A DNA stretch of 34,175 bases, taken from positions 11,385 to 45,559 of the forward strand of contig JALJPK010000026.1 in assembly GCA_022968985.1 (NCBI GenBank). The letters are read 5' to 3'. This document shows positions 18,404 through 26,514 of the stretch, piece after piece. Origin of the DNA: Pseudomonadales bacterium. Lineage in GTDB: Bacteria > Pseudomonadota > Gammaproteobacteria > Pseudomonadales > Natronospirillaceae. The first letter of the stretch is position 1. Each line of letters begins with the position of its first letter. Under the pieces are notes generated by a model. That model worked only from the letters and a program-made list of their open reading frames with translations. It was not told the DNA's origin and ran no database searches. The translations under genes were made by a program, and so were the position numbers.

Positions 18404-19648
18404 ATGCGACGATTAATATTTGCTATTTTATTTTGTTTGGGCAGTTTATGGTTATATTTTGCGACTCAAGGCAATTTTAATAATAATCAAGTTAACACAC
18501 CTATAAAAACCAACTTAACACCCAACACCTCTAGTTCTAGCTCAATCAAACACCCCTTAACAGTAAACACTGCAGAAGTTGAATTAACGACCACAACTGA
18601 CATAACGATTAAAACATCTACTGAAATCTCACCTAAACTAGTACTTTTGGATACAGAAAAAACTAACAAGCCATTTATTACAAATTCAAACCCAGTGATT
18701 ATTCATTCTGAACATTCCCCAAGTTTTAATATTACAGATCCCAACCTTAAACAATGTATGCAAAATAAATTAGTAGTGAATAATGGCGAACAACCCACAT
18801 TAGATAGAATGTTATATGTCACTCGTTTGATTTGCAGCGCAAATAACCTTGAAGGATTAGAAGATTGGACTCAAATTCACACATTGGATTTAAGTATTGG
18901 GGGTTTAACAGATATTTCACCCATTGAATCTTTGGTTAATATGAAGGATTTAACTTTAACTGGAAATAAATTAGAAAACCTTAATGCTGTAAGCCAAATG
19001 ACTCAATTAACGTCATTAACTGCTGATAAAAATAATATTTCAGACTTAACTGGGTTATCTCATTTAGAAAACATTGAGTATTTAGCGTTACATCACAACA
19101 ACATCCAATCACTACATGGATTAAATCGATTATCCTCTTTATTACGTTTAGATTTATCACACAACCAGATTACTGACCTTACGGAGTTAGCAGGGTTACA
19201 TAATCTGACATCCTTAAATATTTCCAATAATAATATAATCGATTTATCCCCTCTTTCCAGTTTAACTAACTTAAGACGCTTAACTGTATCTAATAATCAA
19301 GTGAAAGACTTAACCGCATTAGCATCAATGAGTGAATTAATTACAATAATAGGCATAAACAATCAAATATCAGATTTAGAACCTCTTTTAAATATCAATA
19401 GCCTAAAATATCTAAACTTGTCTGATAATAAAATTTCAAATATTGATTATTTAAGTTCGTTTACACAAATTGAAGTGTTATTACTTAAAGGTAACAACAT
19501 TCAAAGCATCGACTCGTTAAAGTATTTATATCAATTATATAATGTTAACTTGATTGACAACCCAGCAGCAAAAGATTGTTTCACGCTTAATTTCATCCTT
19601 GAAAAAAAGGGTAAGTTATTATGTGTTGAAAAAACAAACTCAGATTAA
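18404..19648 (+). CDS. Exported leucine-rich-repeat protein, SDS22/internalin-like
   Basis: 414 residues. An N-terminal hydrophobic segment (about 4-20, LIFAILFCLGSLWLYFA) is a signal anchor or uncleaved signal, so the rest is probably periplasmic or surface-exposed. Residues ~27-105 are Ser/Thr/Asn-rich linker. From ~106 a capping region (DPNLKQCMQNKL) leads into about 11 repeats of 21-22 residues (143-390) with the pattern LxxLxLxxNxIxxLxxL, for example SLLRLDLSHNQITDLTEL. Four cysteines lie outside the core repeats. Such arcs bind proteins; no ligand can be named. The start ATG has GAGGC about eight bases ahead. It follows prmC by 53 bases but has no functional link to it. Confidence 0.88.
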   Translation: MRRLIFAILFCLGSLWLYFATQGNFNNNQVNTPIKTNLTPNTSSSSSIKHPLTVNTAEVELTTTTDITIKTSTEISPKLVLLDTEKTNKPFITNSNPVIIHSEHSPSFNITDPNLKQCMQNKLVVNNGEQPTLDRMLYVTRLICSANNLEGLEDWTQIHTLDLSIGGLTDISPIESLVNMKDLTLTGNKLENLNAVSQMTQLTSLTADKNNISDLTGLSHLENIEYLALHHNNIQSLHGLNRLSSLLRLDLSHNQITDLTELAGLHNLTSLNISNNNIIDLSPLSSLTNLRRLTVSNNQVKDLTALASMSELITIIGINNQISDLEPLLNINSLKYLNLSDNKISNIDYLSSFTQIEVLLLKGNNIQSIDSLKYLYQLYNVNLIDNPAAKDCFTLNFILEKKGKLLCVEKTNSD

Positions 19649-19696
19649 TTAAAAAATCACTACTATATTAATTCAAATTACTTAATTCAAATATCA

Positions 19697-20035
19697 TTAA
19701 TGTAAATAATTAGATTGTAAATACGATTTCACTTGCTCATATAAATTTTGAAGTTTTTGAGCGCTTTCATCAAACCCTTCATACTCTCCATTCTTAAAAG
19801 CTTCTTCAAGGTCCCCCGATAAGTCAGATAGATCATTTGCGCCTAAATTTCGACTTGATGATTTTAAACTGTGAACAATGCGAATCATTAATTCATCGTC
19901 TTGAGATTGTTTGGCGGATTGTAACTGCCCAAGCAATGAATCGGACTCTTCAATATACTTCTCTAAAACCATATTAAAACGTGTTTTTAATAATCCTTGT
20001 AACGCAACTAGTGCCTGATCATCTATCGGTGTCAT
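19697..20035 (-). CDS. Single-domain histidine phosphotransfer (HPt) protein
   Basis: 112 residues from the ATG at 20035, which has GAGGA five bases upstream; the open frame to 20098 extends it by 21 unlike residues. The whole protein is one four-helix HPt domain, with the phospho-accepting histidine in IVHSLKSSSRNLGA (H55). It would relay phosphate between a hybrid sensor kinase and a response regulator. No kinase or regulator is encoded nearby, so its partners lie elsewhere. It is divergent from rnt and convergent with the LRR gene (48 bases between stops). Confidence 0.88.
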   Translation of the reverse strand: MTPIDDQALVALQGLLKTRFNMVLEKYIEESDSLLGQLQSAKQSQDDELMIRIVHSLKSSSRNLGANDLSDLSGDLEEAFKNGEYEGFDESAQKLQNLYEQVKSYLQSNYLH

Positions 20036-20164
20036 AATAATCCTCAAACTTGTGAAATCTAACAAATAAAAGCATAGCTCAATCTGAACAATTGGCAAAA
20101 CCGCATTGAATTATCTTGTCTTAATCTTTACCATAGCGCCTTTGATTTAATAAGTGACAATATT

Positions 20165-20812
20165 TTGGATTCAGATTCAGCAAAAACAGGCATTGCCTAC
20201 CGTTTTCGTGGTTTTTTACCGATAGTGATCGATGTAGAAACCGCAGGTTTTAACTCTAAAACAGATGCATTATTAGAAATGGCGATGCAAACCGTCGAAA
20301 TGGATGAGCAGGGTTATCTTGTTCCAGGTAAAAGCATTAGTTTTAATATTGAGCCTTTTGAAGGCGCAAACATGGAAAAAGAAGCCCTAGCTTTTACAGG
20401 CATTGATCCTACTAACCCACTTCGTGGTGCGGTTTGTGAAAATGACGCGCTTAAGCAAATGTTTAACATTATTAGTAATGAGGTCAAGGCAACGGGTTGT
20501 ACTCGTGCAATTTTAGTGGGTCACAATGCTACTTTTGACCACTCATTTGTAATGGCTGCGGCAGAGCGTTGTGGCATAAAACGTAATCCTTTCCACCCTT
20601 TCTCTACATTTGATACATCAGCTTTGGCAGGTTTAATTTACGGGCAAACAGTACTTAAAAAAGCATGTGATGAAGCTAAAATTGAATTTGACAACTCAAA
20701 AGCACACAATGCACTTTACGACACTCAAAGAACTTGTGAATTATATTGCAAGTTGGTTAATCGTTATAAAGAACTAGGCGGATGGCCAATTTTACCGGAA
20801 CTTTCTCGTTAA
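20165..20812 (+). CDS. rnt: Ribonuclease T
   Basis: A 3'-5' exoribonuclease trimming tRNA, 5S and 23S rRNA 3' ends. With the TTG at 20165 as start it is 215 residues, equal to E. coli RNase T, and the DEDDh catalytic residues fall at the same numbers (D23, E25, D125, H181, D186). There is no ATG near the expected start; a weak AAGTGA lies seven bases upstream. Signature stretches include [40 protein letters not shown] and [13 protein letters not shown]. pcnB follows 77 bases later, so RNA-processing genes are neighbours. Confidence 0.96.
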   Translation: MDSDSAKTGIAYRFRGFLPIVIDVETAGFNSKTDALLEMAMQTVEMDEQGYLVPGKSISFNIEPFEGANMEKEALAFTGIDPTNPLRGAVCENDALKQMFNIISNEVKATGCTRAILVGHNATFDHSFVMAAAERCGIKRNPFHPFSTFDTSALAGLIYGQTVLKKACDEAKIEFDNSKAHNALYDTQRTCELYCKLVNRYKELGGWPILPELSR

Positions 20813-20840
20813 GCTTCAGTTGAATTAGATTTATACATTT

Positions 20841-20856
20841 CGATTCGATAGAATCG
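20841..20856. repeat. Short perfect inverted repeat between rnt and pcnB
   Basis: CGATTC (20841-20846) and GAATCG (20851-20856) flank GATA. No T-tract follows, so a terminator is unlikely. Role unknown. Confidence 0.4.
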
Positions 20857-20889
20857 CTACTCATACAACATTTGATGATTTTTTATACT

Positions 20890-22389
20890 ATGACAAATAG
20901 TTTGATTAAAAAAGTAAGCAGTTGGTTTAAAAAAAGCCAAAAAAACATACCTGAACAAAACGTTCAAAATCAACGTTCGAACATTGATAATTTTTTTGAA
21001 GATGAACATTCGCCTGCAAAAAAAGACGAACAGTATCAATCTAATAAAAAACCATCAAATCAACGTCATAAAAAAAGCACTCCTTCGCCAAAATTTAAAA
21101 GTGATGTACTTGTTCAAGTTGAACGTAACGACCATACTATATCGCGCAAAGACCTCAGCCCTAATGCGTTAAAAGTATTACACAGATTGCAGTCTGGAGG
21201 ATATGAAGCCTACTTAGTTGGGGGCTGTGTACGTGATGTTTTACTTAATCTTCACCCTAAAGATTTTGATGTTGTGACTAACGCTACCCCCGAACAAGTG
21301 CATGAATTATTTAGTAATTCTCGAATTATCGGTCGTCGCTTTAAATTAATTCACGTTACCTTTGGTCGAGAAATGATTGAAGTAGCCACATTTAGAGCGA
21401 ATCACGCTGAAGATAACTCTAACAATCAATCTTCTCGCTCATCTGAAGGTATGTTACTTAGAGATAATGTTTACGGTAATATTGATGATGACGCGGTTCG
21501 TCGTGACTTTACAATCAATGCTATGTATTACACGTCTAAGGGTTTTGTCATTCGTGCATTACCTCAAGGCTTAGAAGATCTTAAAAACAAACAAATTCGT
21601 ATGATTGGTGACCCAGCTACCCGTTACCGCGAAGACCCTGTGAGAATGATTCGCGCTATTCGTTTCGCTGTAAAATTAGGCTTTGAAATTGAGCCCGGTA
21701 CTGCTGGCCCTATTCGAGAGCATGCTGAGTTAATGCAAAATATTCCACCTGCTCGTCTTTTTGATGAATCGTTAAAACTTGTATTAAGTGGTAAAGGTGT
21801 TGAAACTTTTGAGATGTTATTGAAGTATGATTTATTTAAAACATTATACCCTCAAGCACAAAAACACTTAGACAATGATCCTGATGGTTTTAATTTAGCT
21901 TTTTTCACACAAGCTTTAAAAAATACCGATACCCGTATTAATTCAGGTAAAACCATTACTCCAGCCTTTATTTTAGCTGTATTTTTATGGCCTGAGCTTT
22001 TAAAGGTTCAACAATTCTTTATGGATCAAGGTGTACCTTCTGTTCCAGCTATGCATCAAGCGAGTCAAAAAGTACTGACTCTACAAGCCAAAAGCGCCAG
22101 TATCCCTAAACGTTTTTCTTTTACAATGCGCGATATTTGGGATCTACAAATGCGACTTCCACGTCGTTTTGGTAAACGTGCTGAGCAAATACTTGAGCAC
22201 CAAAAATTCAGGGCGGGTTTTGATTTTGTTTTATTACGCGAACAATCTGGTGAAGATTTAAATGGTTTAGGCGCTTGGTGGCAAGAATATCAATTTGCTG
22301 AACCTGAACGCAAACAACAAATGACCAAGGCTTTGGATAAAGACAAAAAGAAACGCCCTCATCGCAAAGGTAAGCCAAAAAAACAATGA
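20890..22389 (+). CDS. pcnB: Poly(A) polymerase I PcnB
   Basis: It adds poly(A) tails that mark RNAs for decay. 500 residues from the ATG at 20890 (MTNSLIKKVSSWFKK); a TTG at 20872 and an ATG at 20875 are alternatives, and none has a clear ribosome site. After a variable basic/low-complexity N-terminus (~1-80), the family core begins at SRKDLSPNALKVLHRL. The nucleotidyltransferase motif is LVGGCVRD with the metal-binding DFD in PKDFDVVTNATP (about 125-127). Later signatures are RRDFTINAMYY, RYREDPVRMIRAIRFA, and IPPARLFDESLKL, with a Lys/Arg-rich C-terminal tail. Its stop overlaps the folK start by four bases (ATGA), the usual pcnB-folK pair. Confidence 0.95.
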   Translation: MTNSLIKKVSSWFKKSQKNIPEQNVQNQRSNIDNFFEDEHSPAKKDEQYQSNKKPSNQRHKKSTPSPKFKSDVLVQVERNDHTISRKDLSPNALKVLHRLQSGGYEAYLVGGCVRDVLLNLHPKDFDVVTNATPEQVHELFSNSRIIGRRFKLIHVTFGREMIEVATFRANHAEDNSNNQSSRSSEGMLLRDNVYGNIDDDAVRRDFTINAMYYTSKGFVIRALPQGLEDLKNKQIRMIGDPATRYREDPVRMIRAIRFAVKLGFEIEPGTAGPIREHAELMQNIPPARLFDESLKLVLSGKGVETFEMLLKYDLFKTLYPQAQKHLDNDPDGFNLAFFTQALKNTDTRINSGKTITPAFILAVFLWPELLKVQQFFMDQGVPSVPAMHQASQKVLTLQAKSASIPKRFSFTMRDIWDLQMRLPRRFGKRAEQILEHQKFRAGFDFVLLREQSGEDLNGLGAWWQEYQFAEPERKQQMTKALDKDKKKRPHRKGKPKKQ

Positions 22390-22898
22390 AAGCATGGATA
22401 GCTTTAGGAAGTAACCTAAACAACCCTAGACAACAAATTAAAGACGCCTGTAATGAAATAGCGATGCTTGAAAAAGTACAGTTCATTTCAGGCTCTAAGA
22501 TCTATCTATCAAGTCCTATTGGCCCACAAGATCAAGACGACTTTATAAATGGCTGTATTGTTGTTGAAACTCAACTAGAACCAATTGATTTATTAAATGC
22601 CCTGCAGAAAATCGAACAGACACATCACCGCACTAGAGAGCGACACTGGGGACCTAGAACATTAGATTTAGACATCATCATGATTGATAATTTAGTAATT
22701 AATTCACCTCGATTAACCGTTCCTCACCCTCTTTGCAAAGAGCGTTTATTTGTTTTATTACCTCTTTTAGATATCGAAAAAAATAATAATGTAGAGCTCA
22801 TTTTATTTAATAAAAAACTACCATATTGGATTAATCTTATCCACGATCAAATATTACATACTTCAGACAACGAATATTTAACCGCTCTTACTTTTTAG
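22386..22898 (+). CDS. folK: 2-amino-4-hydroxy-6-hydroxymethyldihydropteridine pyrophosphokinase FolK
   Basis: It transfers pyrophosphate from ATP to hydroxymethyl-dihydropterin in folate synthesis. 170 residues, near the family's ~160. Motifs: IALGSNLNNPRQQI at the start, SSPIGPQDQDDFINGC, the HPPK signature RERHWGPRTLDLDIIMID, and PHPLCKERLFVLLPL. It is translationally coupled to pcnB. In many relatives panB-panC follow; here the operon ends with a hairpin and a non-coding stretch, consistent with rearrangement. Confidence 0.95.
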   Translation: MKAWIALGSNLNNPRQQIKDACNEIAMLEKVQFISGSKIYLSSPIGPQDQDDFINGCIVVETQLEPIDLLNALQKIEQTHHRTRERHWGPRTLDLDIIMIDNLVINSPRLTVPHPLCKERLFVLLPLLDIEKNNNVELILFNKKLPYWINLIHDQILHTSDNEYLTALTF

Positions 22899-23226
22899 TT
22901 TCACTCTTCTTTTTTTTGTAAATTAGACTAAAGTCACAACTTTGAACAATGTGACTTTATTTACATTTTCACATATTGAATTATCAAAACATAACATCAT
23001 TAATGAACTATAGAGTAAGCACTTAGTCTATTCTGGTAAGAGTAGATAAGGGATGGAGAAATAATTTTTAAATTTTATTTCATTAAAACTTATCACTTTT
23101 GGCACAAAAAAAGTATTTGACTTTTTTCATAGTCGGAGTAGTTTATAACTAACTTAAATTTAAAGAGGAAACCAATCACTTAAATATATTAGCGTTACTT
23201 TTAATTTATTATCAGAGGATTTATAT
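22899..23226. other. 328-base non-coding stretch upstream of the hibernation factor gene
   Basis: It holds the folK terminator-like hairpin (22929-22959), a T-rich run at 22909-22918, a weak GG-N10-GT element (23101-23114) resembling a degenerate sigma-54 site, and a TTGACT (23117) without a properly spaced -10. The 15 bases at 23194-23208 recur inside the following gene. No gene was found. Confidence 0.5.
22929..22959 (+). terminator. Probable folK terminator
   Basis: TAAAGTCACA (22929-22938) pairs perfectly with TGTGACTTTA (22950-22959) over an 11-base loop, followed by the T-rich TTTACATTTTC. The T-tract is imperfect, so termination is likely but not certain. Confidence 0.5.
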
Positions 23227-23640
23227 ATGTATACATTGAACATCAGTGGTCACCAAGTAACTGTTCCAAGTGAAATTAAAGCATTAATTAAAGAGTCAAT
23301 GATCAAACTGAGTCGTTATAACGATAAAATTACAAGCATTAATGTTACTTTTAATTTAATTAAACAAGAAACTGATAAAGTTCAGGCTGAAGCAACCATT
23401 CGCACTCCTGGTAAAGAATTTTTTGCAACCTCTGAAGCAGATAATAGTATGGGCGTTACGTCAGATAGCCTTGTACAAAAACTAGAAAAACAATTAAGAC
23501 GTCACAAAAACAAGATGAATTCTAAATCTTCAGAACGTTTTTCTGAAGACACCTCTTTTGAAGATATGAAACAAGATGAATTTAATGCACTTGCCGATCG
23601 TGGCATAACAGACTTACAACCTGCTAGCTCAGCTGCATAA
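23227..23640 (+). CDS. hpf: Ribosome hibernation promoting factor / RaiA-family protein
   Basis: 137 residues. The first ~97 are the HPF/YfiA fold: MYTLNISGHQVTVPSEIKALIKESMIKLSRY, a central strand VQAEATIRTPGKEFFATSE, and the closing helix LVQKLEKQLRRHKNKM that lies in the 30S decoding channel. A C-terminal tail of about 40 polar residues extends beyond E. coli HPF (95) and YfiA (113) but is too short to be the dimerising long-HPF domain. Such proteins silence ribosomes in stationary phase. The gene is isolated, not in the usual rpoN-hpf-ptsN cluster, so it could be a paralogue. The ATG has GAGGAT eight bases upstream, and a clear terminator follows. Confidence 0.85.
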   Translation: MYTLNISGHQVTVPSEIKALIKESMIKLSRYNDKITSINVTFNLIKQETDKVQAEATIRTPGKEFFATSEADNSMGVTSDSLVQKLEKQLRRHKNKMNSKSSERFSEDTSFEDMKQDEFNALADRGITDLQPASSAA

Positions 23641-23646
23641 AACATC

Positions 23647-23677
23647 AAAAGCCCAAAAAAACAATTTGGGCTTTTTT
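23647..23677 (+). terminator. Rho-independent terminator of hpf
   Basis: AAAAGCCCAAA (23647-23657) pairs with TTTGGGCTTTT (23665-23675) and runs into TT. It begins seven bases after the stop codon. Confidence 0.9.
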
Positions 23678-23753
23678 AATTCCCTATAAATATTCTTTTA
23701 AATAAAACAATTATTAATAACCTTTTATAGGATTACTTCATAAGGTTGATATT

Positions 23754-24290
23754 ATGAATAACATTTCTTTTGAAATTAAAAAACATATAAAAACTTATAA
23801 AGACTGGCCTCACAAAGGTTCCACTTTTAGAGACCTAACTGACATTTACAAGCACCCAGAAATAACTCAAAAATGTGTGAACCGATTAGCAGAAAGATAT
23901 ATTTGCGCCAACTTAACTCACATTGCTATTTTAGAAGCCCGTGCATTTATCTTAGGCTCAATGCTCGCAGCGCGATTAAACCTTCCTATTATATTAATTC
24001 GTAAACCGCATAAAATGGCAGGTGACATTTTACAATCACATGAGGACTCAAATATTAGAGCTCTTCAAATGTTAAAAAACTCTTGTGGCGAAAATGACAA
24101 TATTTTAATTTTTGATGATCTAATAGCCAAAGGAAACTCTACAATGGGCGCTATTAATTTAATTAAACAAACCGGAGCAAATATAAATGAGGTTGCTTGT
24201 TTAGTATGTTTACCCGACTTAAATGGCATTCAAAATATTGGCACTTTAAATGTCCCTGTATTTCACTTATGTGCATTCGAAGGAATTTAA
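23754..24290 (+). CDS. Divergent adenine phosphoribosyltransferase-like protein with altered PRPP loop
   Basis: 178 residues, the size of APRT (apt). The N-terminal half matches well: YKDWPHKGSTFRDLTDIYKHPE corresponds to the APRT stretch FPKPGIxFRDITPLL, and LIRKPHKM to VRKPGKLP. The core differs: the usual EARGF is EARAF (61-65). The PRPP-binding signature DDLLATGGT is DDLIAKGNST (121-130), with T to K, a lost second glycine and one extra residue. The segment normally holding YELEYG is DILQSHEDSN. Such changes suggest altered substrate or loss of catalysis; sequence cannot decide. A second, canonical apt elsewhere in the genome would be expected. It stands alone between hpf and a phage-like gene, in very AT-rich DNA. 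Confidence 0.75.
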   Translation: MNNISFEIKKHIKTYKDWPHKGSTFRDLTDIYKHPEITQKCVNRLAERYICANLTHIAILEARAFILGSMLAARLNLPIILIRKPHKMAGDILQSHEDSNIRALQMLKNSCGENDNILIFDDLIAKGNSTMGAINLIKQTGANINEVACLVCLPDLNGIQNIGTLNVPVFHLCAFEGI

Positions 24291-24479
24291 CAATAAAAAA
24301 ATATTTTATATAATTAAATATAATAAAAAAAAATTTTCCGCTACTTTTTATTATTAAAAACCCTAACCTTGCTCATCAAACTAAAAAAAATGCACTATAT
24401 TTATAATTCAAGCTATTAGTTTGTAAGATCGGCAAGAATATTGCTAAATAATTAATAAATTCTAAAAGAGCAATTAAAA

Positions 24480-24968
24480 ATGGGAATTTGTGCATCAGAA
24501 TTACGTCATTACGTGATTCGTCCGACATTAAAACAATTAGGTAGCTACAGTGCCGATATGGAAGAATTATTGATGGCTACCGCCGCCCAGGAATCTGGAT
24601 TAGGCTCACACCTAAAACAAAAATACCACAGGGGGATGGGTGTATTTCATATTGATGCAAAAACTCACGAACGTATTTGGGATAATTATTTAGCAAAAAA
24701 ACCCGAATTAGCCAGTCTAATCAGGGGTCTTGCAAGCCAACATATGTTTTTGGAGCAACCGCATAGCGAATTAGCAACTAACTTAATTTATTCCACAGCT
24801 ATTGCTTGGAGCATTTACATGAGTCAAGAGGCTCCGATTCCTAATAAAAAAGACATTCAAGCAATCGCACGATGCTGGCAACATTATTTTCATGGTAATC
24901 ATGCTAGCCAAACAGATTTCATTAAACATTATCAGGAATATATAGATAAAGATTCGTTAGCAGCATAA
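24480..24968 (+). CDS. Orphan phage-type lysozyme/transglycosylase-like protein
   Basis: 162 residues resembling small phage-associated proteins with the layout LRRLVIRPTLxxLG, TAAQESxLG, GIxQMEPxTHDDIWRNYL (recalled, not searched). Here these read LRHYVIRPTLKQLG, TAAQESGLG (E38 is the candidate acid), and MGVFHIDAKTHERIWDNYL (53-71). The C-terminal third (DIQAIARCWQHYFHGN) also fits. There is no signal peptide and no adjacent holin, spanin or structural gene, so it looks like a domesticated relic or a standalone cell-wall hydrolase. The usual GPALG before the IYQM motif is replaced by KYHRG, so activity is uncertain. An AAGAG lies 10 bases before the ATG. Confidence 0.65.
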   Translation: MGICASELRHYVIRPTLKQLGSYSADMEELLMATAAQESGLGSHLKQKYHRGMGVFHIDAKTHERIWDNYLAKKPELASLIRGLASQHMFLEQPHSELATNLIYSTAIAWSIYMSQEAPIPNKKDIQAIARCWQHYFHGNHASQTDFIKHYQEYIDKDSLAA

Positions 24969-25461
24969 TCTATTTTATTCGAGCAGGAGGGTGGGTCCCC
25001 TCTAGCTCAGATATAAACGTACGGATTCGATTCTATTCATCAATTGGCTATTTCTAAAAAGTACCCTCGTCTTTTTCATTTTCATCCATCTCATATAACC
25101 AAACCTCCTTAAATCACTTATTTGACAGCAATATTAAACAACTCAAATTAAAGAAAATATTACGACTAATTAATACCTCTAACCTTTTATTAATTCCTTC
25201 TCATTCCATGATATTAGTCATGACACATTACCAATGCATTACCTCGCCTTACATTGATACTAAATCATCATTCTGTTTATCTTGTTTTCAAGCTTTACAG
25301 GGTAAAAAAAGGGCAACAACTTTCCAGTTATCGCCCTTCTAATTTTCTAGCCCTTAAAATTGAATCCTAAGTTACACAGATCAATAAAATATCATATCCA
25401 ATAATTCTCATATTTTATATTAAATAAGTATATTTACTAAACTTATTTACAAATATTCAAA
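24969..25461. other. 493-base non-coding stretch with a G-rich hairpin
   Basis: A hairpin at 24981-25008 pairs GAGC-AG-AGGG with CCCT-CT-GCTC, with single-base bulges and a TGGGTC loop. It is unusually GC-rich for this region and has no T-tract. The minus-strand lipoprotein terminator sits at 25304-25338. The remainder (about 25010-25300) is AT-rich; no open frame, tRNA or promoter that could be defended was seen. Confidence 0.5.
25304..25338 (-). terminator. Terminator of the minus-strand lipoprotein gene
   Basis: Read on the minus strand, AAGGGC pairs with GCCCTT, then a GAT/GTT internal loop, then AACT pairs with AGTT over a GGAA tetraloop. The stem runs into seven T. It lies about 120 bases beyond the lipoprotein stop. 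Confidence 0.7.
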
Positions 25462-26370
25462 TTACTCTACCTCAATATAATAAAACACAGATACTGTTGG
25501 CTGATCGGAACTAACAATTAACTCAAAATCCCCGGCCGAACCAGCCGACCAGTTACTTAGTTCAAGATAATAAACACCAGGGCTCAGCACCATAGAAATT
25601 TGGCTATCTAAACCAACATGATCATCATTGGAGTTAATTATAGAGAACGAATCATCCAATAAAAGAAGATAGGCATCACCTGAAGGGTACATTAAATCGA
25701 TTACAACATGGCTCTCTTCATTCACATACATCTCATATTGAATATTACCAGTAGAATTAGCAGAGTCATAATCACCAGTGGAGATCCAACTATTAGAATC
25801 ACTGTAAATTTCTAATAACTCTGACGTTTGCGCCTCAACTTCTTCATTAAAATCACCTTCTGACTCTTCAACCACACCTAAAAAAGAAAGACTCATGGAT
25901 AATTCACTATTATCTGAAGTTAATACCAATTCAAATTCGCCCGAGTAATCAGGTGAAAAAGTTGTAACTTCAATATAATAAACACCAGGCATAACAAAGG
26001 TTGATATTTTACTATTTAATCCATCCGAATCATCATTAACTTTTATAAGATCAAAATTATTATCCAATAACATCAAATAAGCATCACCTGATGTCATTAG
26101 TTTAATATCTATTTCAGCTAGCTCTAATACATTCAATTGATATACATGGTTTCCTGCACTATTTGGAGAAGACTCTCCAGACATCACCCACTCACTTTGT
26201 ACAATATATGAGTTTTCTACAAAAGAGACACCTAAACTCTCTTCTGCATCAGGTACATTATTGACTGGATTAACTAGGTGCATTTCACCCCCCGTTATAT
26301 TTTTTTGACTACAACTTAAAAGACTCAAACTTGATATTACTAATATGATATTAGTGACATTCTTAAACAT
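25462..26370 (-). CDS. Lipoprotein with two tandem pre-peptidase C-terminal (PPC)-like domains
   Basis: 302 residues. The signal sequence ends in a lipobox, LSLLSC (C20), so the protein is lipid-anchored. Two homologous beta domains follow, at about 58-152 and 194-288. Each has the same core: SGDAYLxLLDxxFxxI, NDDxxGLxSxIS, PGVYYxEVxxxS and SGxFELxxSSD, close to the PPC fold (PF04151-like) usually found appended to secreted proteases and binding-type modules. An acidic linker (EEVEAQTSELLE) joins them. There is no enzyme domain, so it is likely a binding or adhesion module. The start ATG has AAAGGA upstream. The internal duplication is clear; ligand unknown. Confidence 0.85.
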   Translation of the reverse strand: MFKNVTNIILVISSLSLLSCSQKNITGGEMHLVNPVNNVPDAEESLGVSFVENSYIVQSEWVMSGESSPNSAGNHVYQLNVLELAEIDIKLMTSGDAYLMLLDNNFDLIKVNDDSDGLNSKISTFVMPGVYYIEVTTFSPDYSGEFELVLTSDNSELSMSLSFLGVVEESEGDFNEEVEAQTSELLEIYSDSNSWISTGDYDSANSTGNIQYEMYVNEESHVVIDLMYPSGDAYLLLLDDSFSIINSNDDHVGLDSQISMVLSPGVYYLELSNWSAGSAGDFELIVSSDQPTVSVFYYIEVE

Positions 26371-26483
26371 TTCATTTCCTTTTTATATTAAAAAATTTAA
26401 TTATTTTTCTCAAAGTTTATGTTACTGAATTATTTGTGAAACACTCACATTAAAAACTCTACATCTAGACATTCTACATCTAT

Positions 26484-26514
26484 AAAAAGGTAAAAGCCAT
26501 TTCAGCTTTTACCT
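26484..26514 (-). terminator. Terminator of pgi (minus strand)
   Basis: On the minus strand AGGTAAAAGC pairs with GCTTTTACCT over a 7-base loop and runs into TTTTTAT. It sits about 20 bases past the pgi stop. Confidence 0.85.

Noticed and set aside
19668-19692. Repeat TTAATTCAAAT twice, 14 bases apart, after the LRR gene
   Set aside because: Very AT-rich and short, with no hairpin or T-tract; most likely chance.
20150-20167. ATA start for rnt, giving an SDN sequence like E. coli MSDN
   Set aside because: With the TTG start the length and all catalytic residue numbers equal those of E. coli RNase T, so the SDN match upstream is coincidental.
23101-23114. Sigma-54 promoter upstream of hpf (TGGCAC with GG-N10)
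   Set aside because: The -12 dinucleotide is GT, not GC, and the rest of the -12 box does not match; too weak to call.
25001-25040. tRNA-like fragment: TAGCTCAG followed by GGATTCGATTC
   Set aside because: The bases around the would-be T-loop do not pair, the anticodon arm is missing and there is no acceptor stem or CCA end; the resemblance is local chance.
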